Positions 26,189 to 36,696 of a stretch of DNA of 64,000 bases are shown one piece after another. This DNA comes from Calothrix sp. HK-06 (GTDB lineage: Bacteria; Cyanobacteriota; Cyanobacteriia; Cyanobacteriales; Nostocaceae): NCBI RefSeq assembly GCF_001904745.1, contig NZ_MRCD01000013.1:72191-136190 (forward strand), written 5' to 3'. The notes under the pieces are model-generated. The model saw only the letters and a list, made by a program, of their open reading frames with translations, made no database searches and was not told where the DNA came from. The position numbers were made by a program, and so were the translations under genes. How positions within the stretch are numbered: position 1 is the first letter of the stretch; every line of letters starts with the position of its first letter.

Positions 26189-28894
26189 TCAAAGCCAGTT
26201 GCCAACTAAAACATAAGGCGCCCAATATCCAGGACGACTGTAATTTGGGTAATCTCTTAACAATTTGATTTGGGCATTACGCAAGGCTTCAGCTTTTGTT
26301 ACCTTATTTTGCACTAATTCACGGTAAAATTCGCCGACTAAGATAGCGGTAGATTTATCGCTAATGTGCCACAGTGAAGCCAGGGTACTACGCGCTCCTG
26401 CTTTCACAGATACCCCTGCCAAACCCAATGCTGCACGGTTATCCCCTGCTGCTGTTTGACAAGCACTTAAAATAAGCATCGACAAACCTTCTGAGCGAGT
26501 TTCATCTTGATGACGCAGTAAGTTATCGAACTGTAAGACATTTATTGGGCCATCTGCCGCTAGGATAAAAGTATTTTCAGGACGAGAGCTAAATTGACCG
26601 TGGGTTGCTAAATGCAGGATATTAAAGGTTGTTGTATTTATATTTTTCTCTAGGGCATTGCTGGTAAAGTCTTTATCTATCAATTGTTTTGTAGAAACTC
26701 CTGCTTGGGTAATCAAATTAAACTCAGACTTAATTTCTGGTAGAGGTGGAAATTGTGAGAATTCTTTTGGTGGTTGTACTAACCCTGCTGCTAAGACGTT
26801 GAATTGTTTTTTTGCTAAAGGTTTAGGGGCAATTAACTGAAGTCCTAAGCTTAAAGCAACAGCGTATTTTTCCACCAAATATTTCTGACCGTCATATAAT
26901 GCAGCCATTGGTATATTTCGTAAGGCGCCATCTAGTACAAAAACGAGAGTATTAACTTGACTATTTACTAAATTTGATTCAATTTTTAATGGTATTAACC
27001 AGTCATAGACTATTTTTGAGAGCGCCAGTACTTCCTCTGTTCTATCAGGTTCTAAAAGATACTCGCGTAGTTCTCTTAAAATACTTTCTACTTCACGCTG
27101 TGATTTATTAACTACGTATCGGTGTAATGGTTGCTTGGGTATTTTGACAATTACTTGTAGCTGGTTGGGCAGAATAATGGGGTAAATAATTGCGGATGTA
27201 GGATTATCTTTGTCTACGACTTCATCTAGCACTACCGTTTTGGCATTAATACAAGCTTGCCGAAAGAAATCGTCGAGTTCCGCTAGTTGTAAAGATTCAA
27301 TTCTTTGCCTAGCTTTTTCTAAATTTCCTGTACTAGTATCAGATTCTGGAGATTGTAACAACAACTCTACCGATTGACGATACACTGGTTCAACGCTTTC
27401 TTTAAACCCGTATTGTACATCACGGTTAACAGCTACCAAATCGCTACGAAGAGACTGGAGTTGACTAATAGCAGTATCATAAGCAGTAATTGCTCCTTTA
27501 ATATCTCCCTGTCTTTTTAATAATCTTCCTAGTTGCCAATGCCAACGATAAGCAATATCTGGTGCATTGATACTTTGAGTTAAAACCAAAGCTTTTTGAG
27601 TAATGTCTTGGGCATTTGACCATTGCTGAGTTTGTTCATACAAGCTGCCTAACGTACCGAGTGCGTAAGCTTCCGCTCGTTTATCTTCTAGACTTCTGGC
27701 TTGTTTTACTGCCGTAGTAAGAAGTTGGGCAATATCGGTAAGAGATAGTGAAGTTTGAGTTATCTTTATTACCCCACTCTCTATTTTCATTAGATTCTGT
27801 GCTAAATGAATGCGCGCGTAGATTGCTGATTGACTGGGAGGTAAGTTGACGAGTTGGGTTTTAATATGAGGTAGTAGTGTTTCAACGGCAGACAGTTCCC
27901 CTGTACTAACAAGCAAACTAAACTGGTTAATTTCTGCCTGAATTTTTGTTATCGGGTTAGAAGTAACTTTGGCAGTTTGTTCATAGTAAGCTAACGCTGC
28001 TTGAATATTTTTTTGTGCCAACTCAGTATTACCCAAGCTAAATAGTGTAGCGCTTATCTCTGGAGTCAACTGTAAACTTTTGGCAATCTCCAGACTTTGT
28101 TTTAATACCTGACGAGATTGTTCTAAATCGCCAACTAATTGCAGAGTATCACCAAGAGCGCGTAGTTCTACTACCTTAGTGAGAGATAATGGTTGTGCTT
28201 GTAAAGCAGAGCGTAACTCAGTCAGCATTGTTAATGCTCGTCGGTAAAACCCCAAAACTTGCCATGCTTGTGCTTGGTTGATGCGACTACTGGTAACACC
28301 ATTTTTATTATTCAATTGCTTATAAATTATTTCCGCATTTTGCCAAGTTTTAAGTGCTTTTTCCGTTTGTCCTAATTCTAGTTGAATACTACCTTGAATA
28401 TCTAGCACCTGAGCCATAACTAGAAAATTTTTAATTTTGACTTTTGAATTTTGAATTAAATCTCCCTCTTTTTCTGGTGCCTTAAGCAACGTTAAACTCT
28501 CAGTAATTGCCTGTTGTGCTTCAGTCAATCTACCTAATTCTTGATAAGCTAATGCTAGATTACTTAATGCTACCGCTTGCTTAACTTGTAAACCTTGGTT
28601 GCGAAAATTTGTCACCGCTTGTTGTAAAACTTTCACCGCTTCCGCAAATTGCCCTGCATCATACAACGCTTTGCCCTGTAGCAAAAAATCTTGTATCTGA
28701 GTAGATATTTCCTCAGTCTGTGGCAGAATAGAAATTTGGGCAGAAATAGGTGAAATAATAACGCATAAAAAAGCTGTCACCAATACCAAGAAAAAGAAAC
28801 CAGACAAGCAGTAGATTTTAACGCGACGGATGAATTGCTCATTGCGCTGCCGAATAAACCGTCTATTATTACCTTTTTTACTGCTATTTTTCAT
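26189..28894 (-). CDS. exported TPR-CHAT domain protein
   Basis: 901 residues. It begins with a basic stretch and a hydrophobic signal (IYCLSGFFFLVLVTAFLCV, possible cleavage after ISAQ), so it is probably exported or anchored. TPR units fill residues ~60-480. The CHAT domain (about 590-900) has His in LHLATHGQF and Cys in LSACQTAAGD, so the peptidase dyad is intact. It is paralogous to the gene at 1-2402. The haemagglutinin-like gene ends only 27 bases upstream, so the two are probably one operon. In cyanobacteria these two families are often neighbours; a role in processing or release of the exoprotein is attractive but unproven. Confidence 0.92.
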   Translation of the reverse strand: MKNSSKKGNNRRFIRQRNEQFIRRVKIYCLSGFFFLVLVTAFLCVIISPISAQISILPQTEEISTQIQDFLLQGKALYDAGQFAEAVKVLQQAVTNFRNQGLQVKQAVALSNLALAYQELGRLTEAQQAITESLTLLKAPEKEGDLIQNSKVKIKNFLVMAQVLDIQGSIQLELGQTEKALKTWQNAEIIYKQLNNKNGVTSSRINQAQAWQVLGFYRRALTMLTELRSALQAQPLSLTKVVELRALGDTLQLVGDLEQSRQVLKQSLEIAKSLQLTPEISATLFSLGNTELAQKNIQAALAYYEQTAKVTSNPITKIQAEINQFSLLVSTGELSAVETLLPHIKTQLVNLPPSQSAIYARIHLAQNLMKIESGVIKITQTSLSLTDIAQLLTTAVKQARSLEDKRAEAYALGTLGSLYEQTQQWSNAQDITQKALVLTQSINAPDIAYRWHWQLGRLLKRQGDIKGAITAYDTAISQLQSLRSDLVAVNRDVQYGFKESVEPVYRQSVELLLQSPESDTSTGNLEKARQRIESLQLAELDDFFRQACINAKTVVLDEVVDKDNPTSAIIYPIILPNQLQVIVKIPKQPLHRYVVNKSQREVESILRELREYLLEPDRTEEVLALSKIVYDWLIPLKIESNLVNSQVNTLVFVLDGALRNIPMAALYDGQKYLVEKYAVALSLGLQLIAPKPLAKKQFNVLAAGLVQPPKEFSQFPPLPEIKSEFNLITQAGVSTKQLIDKDFTSNALEKNINTTTFNILHLATHGQFSSRPENTFILAADGPINVLQFDNLLRHQDETRSEGLSMLILSACQTAAGDNRAALGLAGVSVKAGARSTLASLWHISDKSTAILVGEFYRELVQNKVTKAEALRNAQIKLLRDYPNYSRPGYWAPYVLVGNWL

Positions 28895-28921
28895 ACTCTA
28901 CACTTATAAAATCTAGTAAAG

Positions 28922-31900
28922 TCATTTCGCAGCATTACAACTAAGTGTTGCTTGCTGTAAAGAAGTATTAAATTTACTTGCTGGCGCCTGTGCAACCAAG
29001 TGAACATCGCCATGCGAATTTATCACCCATCCTTGGGCTTCCACAATTGGTTCAAGAGTTGTTTTTGTTACCATTTCTCCTTGTTCCCTTATCGGGTTTG
29101 TCTCCTGATTTTCGTCACCCGGAAGCTTTACCCAGTTAGTTATCACCGCACGTCCCCGCAATGCTTCCGAGGGGTTTAATGGTAATCCTCCACGTCCAGT
29201 AGAGATGAAGCGATTAGCGGTTTGCCCTCTTCGAGCAGTACAACCAGAGGCTATTTGTTGGGATGCATCAACTAAGTTGCTGGGTAGTTCAATTAATCCG
29301 CGACTAGGATCAATATCTGGTATGTTGAGTACTATGGTTCCTTGAATGCCACTTTCGGAACTTGCTGTAATATCGCTTAATAATGTATTAAAAGGACGAG
29401 GCTGAATACCAAAAACACTCTGTCCAGTGATGTTAACTGTACCACCGTTACCTTTAGAAGCATTAGCGGAGATATCGCTGTTTTCATTGGGAACTGCCAC
29501 TATGAACGGTGTAGTGATGGTAACATTACCACCATTACCTGTAGCAATTTCTTTATCTAGTCCGGCGGTAGTGGAGATAAGACTGTTGTGTCGTAAAAGA
29601 AGTAAGTCTGGCGCGGTGAGGGTGATATTACCGCCTTGGTTACTAGCAGTTTCAGCAACCAGGGCACCACTAGTATCAAGTTTGATTGTATTTGCCTGAA
29701 TTTCAATATTGCCGCCTTGCCCTGTTCCCCGACTATCAACAGCAATACGGGCTTCTGCTTGAATTTGCAATGTCTTGAGTGGTGTATCAGGATTGATAAA
29801 GATGTTGCCACCGTTACCAGAAGATGCAGATGCAGTATTTGCAAAAAATCCTGTACTAGGGTCAGAAATGGAGAGTTTGTCTTTTATTTTTAGGGTTATA
29901 TCTCCGGCTTTACCACTGCCCGATGTAGTAGTGCGAAGTTGACTTCCTCCTGTACCACTGAAAGTATTAGTGTTGACAATGATGCTACCACCAGAATTAG
30001 CTGCGGTAGTGGTAGCATCTAATACAGCATTTTTGGCAATTTGAAATTGATTAGTATTGACAGTAATTGCTCCACCTTGTCCACCTGAAGTAGTGACGTA
30101 TAAACCACTACCAGAATCTGACAGGTTAAATTGGTCAGTTGCGTTGACGATAATATCTCCTGCCCTACCACTACCAGAGGTCGTACTGAGAAACTGTCCG
30201 GCGCCTGTTACTGATAAAGTATTAGTATTGACTGAAATATTACCACCTCTAGAGGCATTTAAAGTTCTGGCATTAAGTACGCCTCTATCCCAAACAAGCA
30301 AACTAGGAGTGGTAACGGTTATATTTCCACCTTGTCCACTATCATTTGCTTCTGTTCCAGAAATTAAACCGCTAACAAACTCAGAGGTTGAGTTGAAGCC
30401 AGAGATAATAGCTGCATCTGTTGCTTTGACTTCAATATCGCCAGCTTTACCATTCCCCAAAGTTAGGCTTTGTACGACACCCCCACTCTTTAACGACAGA
30501 GAGCGACTTTGGATATCAATTTTTCCACTATTACCAGTGGCGCCTGGTGCTACACCACTCAAAATAGAACCATTGTTAAGGCTGACATCATTTGAATAAA
30601 CAAAAATATTTCCGCCATTCCCGTTACCAAAGGTTGTTGCAGCAATAACGGCTTGGTCTTGAACCACTAACTTTCCTGTTTGAATGTTAATTACACCTGC
30701 ATTACCTGCATTCTCAGTTTGTCCAGAGGTTTGGGTATATAGTCCAGTAGGAAATTGCACGTCACCAAACTGACGGGAAAACGCTAGAGGTGGAATGTAA
30801 CCACCAAGTTTTATACCTGGAGGTAGTCCAGAACCAGGAGCGGCAAATAAGCCTTGTTGTGTATAGAAATAACGTACAAGTTCTGGGCTAGAACCACTTA
30901 AACGCACAAATTTAGGAGCAATTATTATTATATTGCCTCCAGTACCCTGAGTTGGTGTAGAAGTTGATACTTGTGTTCCATCGCTTAAAGCGACTGACCG
31001 CGCGCGAATTTCAATATCACCGCTTTTACCTGCACCATTTGTACTTGTAGAGATAATACTGTTGGCGGCTTCAAAAGCGCCGTTAGTTGTGACATTAATG
31101 TTATTTGACTCTGTGCCACCATAACTGATGAGTGAACCTGTAGTTATATCATTAAGGGCTGTTAAAGCAATTGCTCCTCCCTTTTTTGAGATACCGTTTG
31201 GGTTGATTGGTGATTCGTTGCTAACTGAGAAAGCAAAAATATCCTGTGTTTTGATGCTGCCATTAGGAGCAGTGAGAGTAACTCGACCGGCATTACCCGA
31301 ATCGCCTGTATAATTTACCAGGGAATAAGAGCTAACACCACCAAGACTAATATTTCCATTGGTAGTGTTGAGGGAAATATCTCCGCCATTACCAGCATTG
31401 CCACTTGCTGCTGAGGAATTTGAGGATACATTATCGCGAATGGCAATATCTTTTAAAGCTGTTAAGTTAATCGCACCACCATCACCAGAATTACCAAAAC
31501 TAGCGCTGGACAAACTGTTAATGCTGAAGTAACCATTGATTTGAATGCTACCTTGAGGAGCATTGAGGGTAACATTTCCGCCGTTGCCAGTGTTGCCAAA
31601 TCGAGCAGAAGTCTTAGAGCTAATACTATCACTAATGGCAATGCTACCGTTGGATGTATATAGGTTGATTGCTCCCCCACTGCCACTAATGGCATTACTT
31701 TTGCTATCAGCTACAGAATTAGGGTCATTATCGTTATCGTTACGTACACTTGAGTCGATGCTACCAACTACTTTAATCCCATTAGGGGCTGTCAGTGTGA
31801 TTGCTCCACCATTGCCAACATTGCCTGTTTGGAGAAAGGCATTATACGGGGAACCTAATTCTAATGCAGCTTGGGACGAAATTGTTGAGAAAAAAGTACT

Positions 31901-33310
31901 TGTACCTGTAATATCAATGTTATCGCCTGCACTAACTGTAATTGCTCCACCATTTCCAACCTTTGCATCGGTAACTGCAATACTAGATAGTGAACCCAGG
32001 CTACCTGTAGAAGCGGCATCTAAACGACCTTGGATTTTAACACTGCCATTAGAAGCGGTAAGGGAAATATCTCCACCATTACCTGTACCACCAAGATTGG
32101 CAGTAGACCCAGAAGAAATATTGCCTGTAATATCAATATTATTTGCAGCGTTCAGCTTAATATTTGCCCCATCTCCGGCTCTAGAAACTTGTCTATAAAG
32201 AGGATTGTATGAGTAAGCACTCAAATCCCCTTTAATATTAATACTACCTTGAGGGGCATTAAAAGTAATTGCTCCAGCATTTCCAGGAATACCAGAATTA
32301 GTGCTAGGCGATGAATCTAAATTACCTGTAATGTTTATATCACCATTCACAGCATTAAGTACTATAGTACCTGCATCGCCTGTATTACCAGATTGTGTGA
32401 AAGCCCAAGAATTTAAATCACCTGTAATATTGATAGTGCCATTTGAGGTATTAAGGGAAATAGGGGCGCCATTACCTGCATTGCCAAGTCGAGCAAAAGC
32501 AAAGGAATCTAGCTCACCAGAAACGGTAATATTGCCAGTAGCCTTGAGAGTAATGGCGCCAGCAGGACTACCAAAATAACCAATAGTACCAATATTTTTA
32601 ACTGCTATGTTCTTTCCCGAAATCTCTACCTGGCCACCTAAAGCAATTAAATCTCCATCGCTGCTGTCTACATCACCACCTACCAGTCGCAAACTTTGTC
32701 CGTCTTTAACTCTCAGTCCAAACAGAGAACTTCCTACCGGAGTTTGTCCTGCTGGTGCAACTGATTTATTTACTATTGGTGCCGCATTCATTTGATTAAA
32801 CAGAAAAGCCGAAGGGTTTACCGTCAATAAAGATGAAGGGACGTTTTTATCAGTAGCGCTAAAAAATCCAAGATTCCCAAATTGCAGTGCATTTGCTGTA
32901 CTTGCAGTAAACGAACCACCTATATCCAAGCGCGCGTTCTGTCCAAATATAATCCCACTCGGATTTATGAAAAAAAGATTTACCCCATTATTAGTACGAA
33001 TCAACCCATCAATTACAGATTGATTACCACCTGTTACGCGCGAGAGAATATTTTGGATATTCGGATTACTCTGAAAAATCGCCGCTTCATTGCTATCGAG
33101 ATTAAACTTACCAAAGCTGTGAAATAAATTATTACCAACCGTTTGCCCTACCGATTGAGGAATTGTGTAATTAGAACCCGTCAAAGTTATTGGTGTTGCC
33201 AAGGAACCATCCAGGGTGATGTTTTGCCCCAAAACTTTAGTGCTACGGTATGTTAAGGCGACACAAGCAGCCAAAATTCTTGACAGTAATACCAGCCTAT
33301 CTTTCGGCAT
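28922..33310 (-). CDS. filamentous haemagglutinin-type exoprotein (two-partner secretion)
   Basis: 1462 residues. A short signal region is followed by the TPS secretion domain (residues ~30-190), with QNITLDGSL, VGNNLFHSFGKFNL, and VNLFFINPSGIIFGQNARLD, all hallmarks of FHA-type proteins. From ~210 to ~1330 the chain is a right-handed beta-helix made of degenerate units such as GNGGDISLTASNGSVKIQG. The last ~130 residues contain Cys and may cap the helix. Such proteins need a TpsB/ShlB-type outer-membrane pore, and none lies in this window. It probably acts as an adhesin or surface fibre. The downstream CHAT gene is co-oriented with a 27-base gap. Confidence 0.92.
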   Translation of the reverse strand: MPKDRLVLLSRILAACVALTYRSTKVLGQNITLDGSLATPITLTGSNYTIPQSVGQTVGNNLFHSFGKFNLDSNEAAIFQSNPNIQNILSRVTGGNQSVIDGLIRTNNGVNLFFINPSGIIFGQNARLDIGGSFTASTANALQFGNLGFFSATDKNVPSSLLTVNPSAFLFNQMNAAPIVNKSVAPAGQTPVGSSLFGLRVKDGQSLRLVGGDVDSSDGDLIALGGQVEISGKNIAVKNIGTIGYFGSPAGAITLKATGNITVSGELDSFAFARLGNAGNGAPISLNTSNGTINITGDLNSWAFTQSGNTGDAGTIVLNAVNGDINITGNLDSSPSTNSGIPGNAGAITFNAPQGSINIKGDLSAYSYNPLYRQVSRAGDGANIKLNAANNIDITGNISSGSTANLGGTGNGGDISLTASNGSVKIQGRLDAASTGSLGSLSSIAVTDAKVGNGGAITVSAGDNIDITGTSTFFSTISSQAALELGSPYNAFLQTGNVGNGGAITLTAPNGIKVVGSIDSSVRNDNDNDPNSVADSKSNAISGSGGAINLYTSNGSIAISDSISSKTSARFGNTGNGGNVTLNAPQGSIQINGYFSINSLSSASFGNSGDGGAINLTALKDIAIRDNVSSNSSAASGNAGNGGDISLNTTNGNISLGGVSSYSLVNYTGDSGNAGRVTLTAPNGSIKTQDIFAFSVSNESPINPNGISKKGGAIALTALNDITTGSLISYGGTESNNINVTTNGAFEAANSIISTSTNGAGKSGDIEIRARSVALSDGTQVSTSTPTQGTGGNIIIIAPKFVRLSGSSPELVRYFYTQQGLFAAPGSGLPPGIKLGGYIPPLAFSRQFGDVQFPTGLYTQTSGQTENAGNAGVINIQTGKLVVQDQAVIAATTFGNGNGGNIFVYSNDVSLNNGSILSGVAPGATGNSGKIDIQSRSLSLKSGGVVQSLTLGNGKAGDIEVKATDAAIISGFNSTSEFVSGLISGTEANDSGQGGNITVTTPSLLVWDRGVLNARTLNASRGGNISVNTNTLSVTGAGQFLSTTSGSGRAGDIIVNATDQFNLSDSGSGLYVTTSGGQGGAITVNTNQFQIAKNAVLDATTTAANSGGSIIVNTNTFSGTGGSQLRTTTSGSGKAGDITLKIKDKLSISDPSTGFFANTASASSGNGGNIFINPDTPLKTLQIQAEARIAVDSRGTGQGGNIEIQANTIKLDTSGALVAETASNQGGNITLTAPDLLLLRHNSLISTTAGLDKEIATGNGGNVTITTPFIVAVPNENSDISANASKGNGGTVNITGQSVFGIQPRPFNTLLSDITASSESGIQGTIVLNIPDIDPSRGLIELPSNLVDASQQIASGCTARRGQTANRFISTGRGGLPLNPSEALRGRAVITNWVKLPGDENQETNPIREQGEMVTKTTLEPIVEAQGWVINSHGDVHLVAQAPASKFNTSLQQATLSCNAAK

Positions 33311-33943
33311 AGATTACCCTCCTACCAACAATATCAGTGAATTAGTTATGTGTATGGGGTACTTAGTTTAGTTTAAGGGTAAATACAGAGGTTAAATATG
33401 AAGAATTTTGAATAGTATACTTAAAACTGCTACATATTTTTGTGTCTACCCTACGGGAAATCCTCCGGATTATGTGATTAATTTCTATTCTCTCTGTGGT
33501 CTCTGTGTCTCTGTGGTAAAAAACTAAATGACTGTACAGGCGCCGGATGCTAGTGCTACGGTCAGGCGGGATGCCTAACTTACGTATGTTTTTGATATAA
33601 GATTCTATACTAAAAGTCTGAATTGATTAATTTTCTGTAACAATGAACTCTTACCTCTGGGAGCATCCCAAGGACAGATTATCAAAATTTTTTCAAATAA
33701 TTTTTGACGCAGGTGCATAAAACCAAAAGTCAACCGTAGAGAATGACAACAGAGAGGTTCACCTCATAAATACAACAAAAAAGGTAGAAATATCTCTGGG
33801 ACATTTACTCACTGGAGCATTCTAATTTTGTCACTAGCTAAATTTAAAGTCTAGCGAATAGGCTTTTTCTATAAAGTATTTTTACAAAAACGGGATGCTT
33901 CTCCGAGCGTCACATAATCACTCAATTCAACAGGAAAAAAACT
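33311..33943. promoter_or_regulatory. divergent intergenic region between exoprotein and leader-peptide genes
   Basis: 633 bases between two divergent secretion-linked operons; both promoters must be here. It holds a piece of the dispersed CTCTGTGGTAAA repeat near 33495-33525 and one GGCGCC site at 33540. I find no gene in it. A purine-rich ribosome site (CAGGAAAAAAACT) precedes the peptide gene. Confidence 0.4.
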
Positions 33944-34285
33944 ATGTTAAACAATCAAAGTATCTTAGAGCTTGGTTTGGTTAAAGAAATTGACGAACAA
34001 GCTGCGGAAACAATTAGCGGTGGATATGAGGTGTTTACGATTAAAAACAAAACTAACTACAATGTTACCCATGTCTTGGATGGTAAGTCATTTCTGATTA
34101 AACCAAATCAAGCATACATATATACTGCTTACAGTGGAGGAATCATTAAATTTGACACGGATGGTCGAGACGCATACAAACAAAACAAATCATACAATTT
34201 GTCCAATGGACGAATATATGAATTTCAAAACAACAACTACACTCCCGGTAATCCTTGGGATATCGATTTGTATAGCGTCGCCTAA
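33944..34285 (+). CDS. double-glycine leader peptide, likely exporter substrate
   Basis: 113 residues. The first 27 form a typical leader: hydrophobic/acidic ILELGLVKEIDEQAAETIS ending in Gly26-Gly27, the site cut by C39 peptidases. The following ~86 residues are polar and beta-rich (EVFTIKNKTNYNVTHVLDG, IYTAYSGGIIKFDTDG) with no Cys, so lanthionine or disulfide formation is excluded. Size is larger than classical bacteriocins. A C39 ABC exporter and HlyD adaptor follow in the same direction. No modifying enzyme or immunity gene is evident. It may be an unmodified bacteriocin, a signal, or a surface protein. A strong ribosome site supports the start. Confidence 0.85.
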   Translation: MLNNQSILELGLVKEIDEQAAETISGGYEVFTIKNKTNYNVTHVLDGKSFLIKPNQAYIYTAYSGGIIKFDTDGRDAYKQNKSYNLSNGRIYEFQNNNYTPGNPWDIDLYSVA

Positions 34286-34299
34286 TAGGTTATGAATAT

Positions 34300-34327
34300 G
34301 TAGAGACCGAATTAATTCGGTCTCTAC
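34300..34327. repeat. perfect 28-bp palindrome of the GTAGAGAC family
   Basis: The arms GTAGAGACCGAATT and AATTCGGTCTCTAC are exact complements, 14 bases after the peptide gene and ahead of its exporter. As an RNA hairpin it could lower read-through, making much more peptide than exporter mRNA. It is a member of a dispersed family. Confidence 0.85.
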
Positions 34328-34416
34328 AGCATACAAAAATATTCTCTTAAAAACGTTAACTGAACTCTATTGGGTTATAAAGTTCTGTATTTTCTTGCTA
34401 ATAATTATACCTAAAA

Positions 34417-36636
34417 ATGAAATATCCAATTGTTCTGCAACACAGTGAAGAAGACTGTGGTGCTGCTTGTATTGCAACCATTGCTAAATATTACAACCGC
34501 ACTTTCGCTCTCAACCGTGTCCGGGAAGCGGTAGGTACTGGTTCGCAAGGTACTTCTCTTTTAGGCTTGAACCGAGGAGCCGAAGTATTAGGATTTAATG
34601 TACGTCGAGTTAAAGCTACTCCCCAACTCATTGACCAATTGCACCAAATATCATTACCAGCCATTATTCATTGGAAAGGCAATCACTGGGTAGTATTATA
34701 TGGGCAAAAAGGTAAAAAGTACGTAATTGCCGACCCAGGTGTTGGTATCCGTTACCTGACTCGCAAGGAATTAATTGCAGGTTGGGCTAATGGGGTAATG
34801 CTGCTGCTAAGTCCAGATGATAGCCGCTTTTACCAACAAGAATCTGATAAAATTGGCGGTTTGGAAAGATACCTACAACGAGTATGGCCTTATCGTTTTA
34901 TTCTTGCCCAAGCGATCGCTATTAACATCGCCATTGGATTACTTTCCCTAGCATCTCCCTTTATGATGCAACTGCTTACCGATGATGTGTTAGTGCGGGG
35001 AGATACTCAATTGCTAACCACTGTCGCCATTGGCGTTATCGTCATGAACCTAATTAGAAGCGCCATTGGTTTAGTACAATCTCATCTCATCGGTCACTTC
35101 GGTCAAAGATTGCAATTAGGACTAATCTTAGAATACGGACGCAAACTTTTACACTTACCTTTATCCTACTTTGAAGGGCGCCGTAGTGGGGAAGTTGTCA
35201 GTCGCATTGCTGATGTCAATGCTATCAATAATTTAGTTTCCCAAATCGTCTTAGGATTACCCAGCCAATTTTTTATTGCTATAGCCTCCTTGAGCTTTAT
35301 GCTCTTTTACAGTTGGGAACTAACTCTAGCTTCCATATTTGCATTTATTATTGTCACAGTTGTTAACTTACTTTTCTTACCCGCAATCCGCCGACAAACC
35401 CGCAATTTGATTGTTTCTGGTACGGAAAATCAAGGTTTTCTCGTGGAAACATTTCGCGGTGTCCAAGTATTAAAAAGTACCCAAGCTACACCTCAAGCCT
35501 GGGAAGAATACCAAACTAATTATGGGCGCCTTGCCAATTTAGGTTGGAGTAACATGAAATTAGGACTTTACAGCAGTACTGTCACCACTATTTTTTCCAC
35601 TTTCATTAATATAGGTATTCTCTGGATAGGTAGCTATTTGGTGATTAATCGCACGTTAAGTATTGGGCAATTGATGGCTTATAACGGCATGAGTGGTAAT
35701 TTTTTAGGCTTTCTCAGTGCTGCCATTGGTTTAATAGATGAGTGTATCACCGCCCAGATAGTTATTCAACGCCTTACAGAAGTCATAGATGCTACACCAG
35801 AAAACGAAAATGATTTTAAAAAGCCGTGGGCACAAATTCCTGGCAATACAGATATTACCTGTACTGAAGTGAACTTCCACCATTCAGGTAGAGTTGACTT
35901 ATTGCAAGATTTTTCCGTAACTATTCCTGGCGCCAAAGTAATTGCTTTAATTGGAAAATCTGGCTGTGGTAAAAGTACCCTTGCTAAATTGATTACTGGT
36001 TTATATAAAGCCCAATCTGGCAATATTTGTTATGATTTCTATAATCAGCAAGACCTTTCTTTAGAATGTTTGCGACAACAGGTAGTATTAGTTCCTCAAG
36101 AACCTCATTTTTGGAGCCGCTCAATTATTGATAATTTCCACTTTAGTTATCCTCATATTAGTTTTGAAGATATTGTCAAAGCTTGTCGAATTGCTGGTGC
36201 AGATGAATTTATCAACAAACTTCCCGATAAATACCAAACTATTTTAGGAGAATTTGGCGCCAATCTTTCCGGTGGACAACGGCAAAGATTGGCTATAGCT
36301 AGAGCAATAGTTACTGACCCACCCATCTTAATTTTAGACGAATCCACGGGCGCCCTCGACCCAGTAAGTGAAGCCCAAGTATTAGATAGACTTTTATACT
36401 ACCGTCGGGGTAAAACGACTATTTTGATTAGTCATCGTCCCAAAGTTATTCAACGTGCAGATTGGATTATGTTACTAGAAAATGGACGCTTAAAAACCCA
36501 AGGAACTCTAGAAAAATTACGAAAAATACCTGGCGAACATTTAGAATTTATACATGAATTTGTACCCAATCAAAATACATTACCGTTAACATACTCTTCA
36601 TCTCATAGTAACGGAAAGTCTCCCATTATTAATTAA
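34417..36636 (+). CDS. C39 peptidase-containing ABC exporter (PCAT)
   Basis: 739 residues. The N-terminal C39 peptidase is complete, with Gln8, Cys14 (EEDCGAACIATIAKYY), His90 (KGNHWVVLYG) and Asp106 (IADPGVG). About six membrane helices follow between residues ~155 and ~430. The ATPase domain has Walker A IGKSGCGKST (about 513-522), signature LSGGQRQRLAIARAI (about 616) and Walker B ILILDESTGALDP. PCATs cut the leader after Gly-Gly and export the peptide. The preceding gene supplies a fitting substrate and the next gene an HlyD adaptor, 61 bases on. The only HIP1 octamer seen in the window lies in this gene (34912-34919). Confidence 0.96.
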   Translation: MKYPIVLQHSEEDCGAACIATIAKYYNRTFALNRVREAVGTGSQGTSLLGLNRGAEVLGFNVRRVKATPQLIDQLHQISLPAIIHWKGNHWVVLYGQKGKKYVIADPGVGIRYLTRKELIAGWANGVMLLLSPDDSRFYQQESDKIGGLERYLQRVWPYRFILAQAIAINIAIGLLSLASPFMMQLLTDDVLVRGDTQLLTTVAIGVIVMNLIRSAIGLVQSHLIGHFGQRLQLGLILEYGRKLLHLPLSYFEGRRSGEVVSRIADVNAINNLVSQIVLGLPSQFFIAIASLSFMLFYSWELTLASIFAFIIVTVVNLLFLPAIRRQTRNLIVSGTENQGFLVETFRGVQVLKSTQATPQAWEEYQTNYGRLANLGWSNMKLGLYSSTVTTIFSTFINIGILWIGSYLVINRTLSIGQLMAYNGMSGNFLGFLSAAIGLIDECITAQIVIQRLTEVIDATPENENDFKKPWAQIPGNTDITCTEVNFHHSGRVDLLQDFSVTIPGAKVIALIGKSGCGKSTLAKLITGLYKAQSGNICYDFYNQQDLSLECLRQQVVLVPQEPHFWSRSIIDNFHFSYPHISFEDIVKACRIAGADEFINKLPDKYQTILGEFGANLSGGQRQRLAIARAIVTDPPILILDESTGALDPVSEAQVLDRLLYYRRGKTTILISHRPKVIQRADWIMLLENGRLKTQGTLEKLRKIPGEHLEFIHEFVPNQNTLPLTYSSSHSNGKSPIIN

Positions 36637-36696
36637 TATATCAACCCTAAATAAATTTTAAATAGCTACGCAAAGGCTATTTATTCATACTAAATT

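Noticed and set aside
29427..32795. Many Pro/Leu-rich plus-strand frames of 60-210 codons.
   Set aside because: They are antisense shadows of the repetitive haemagglutinin-like gene; the regular Gly/Asn repeats on the minus strand keep the other strand open.
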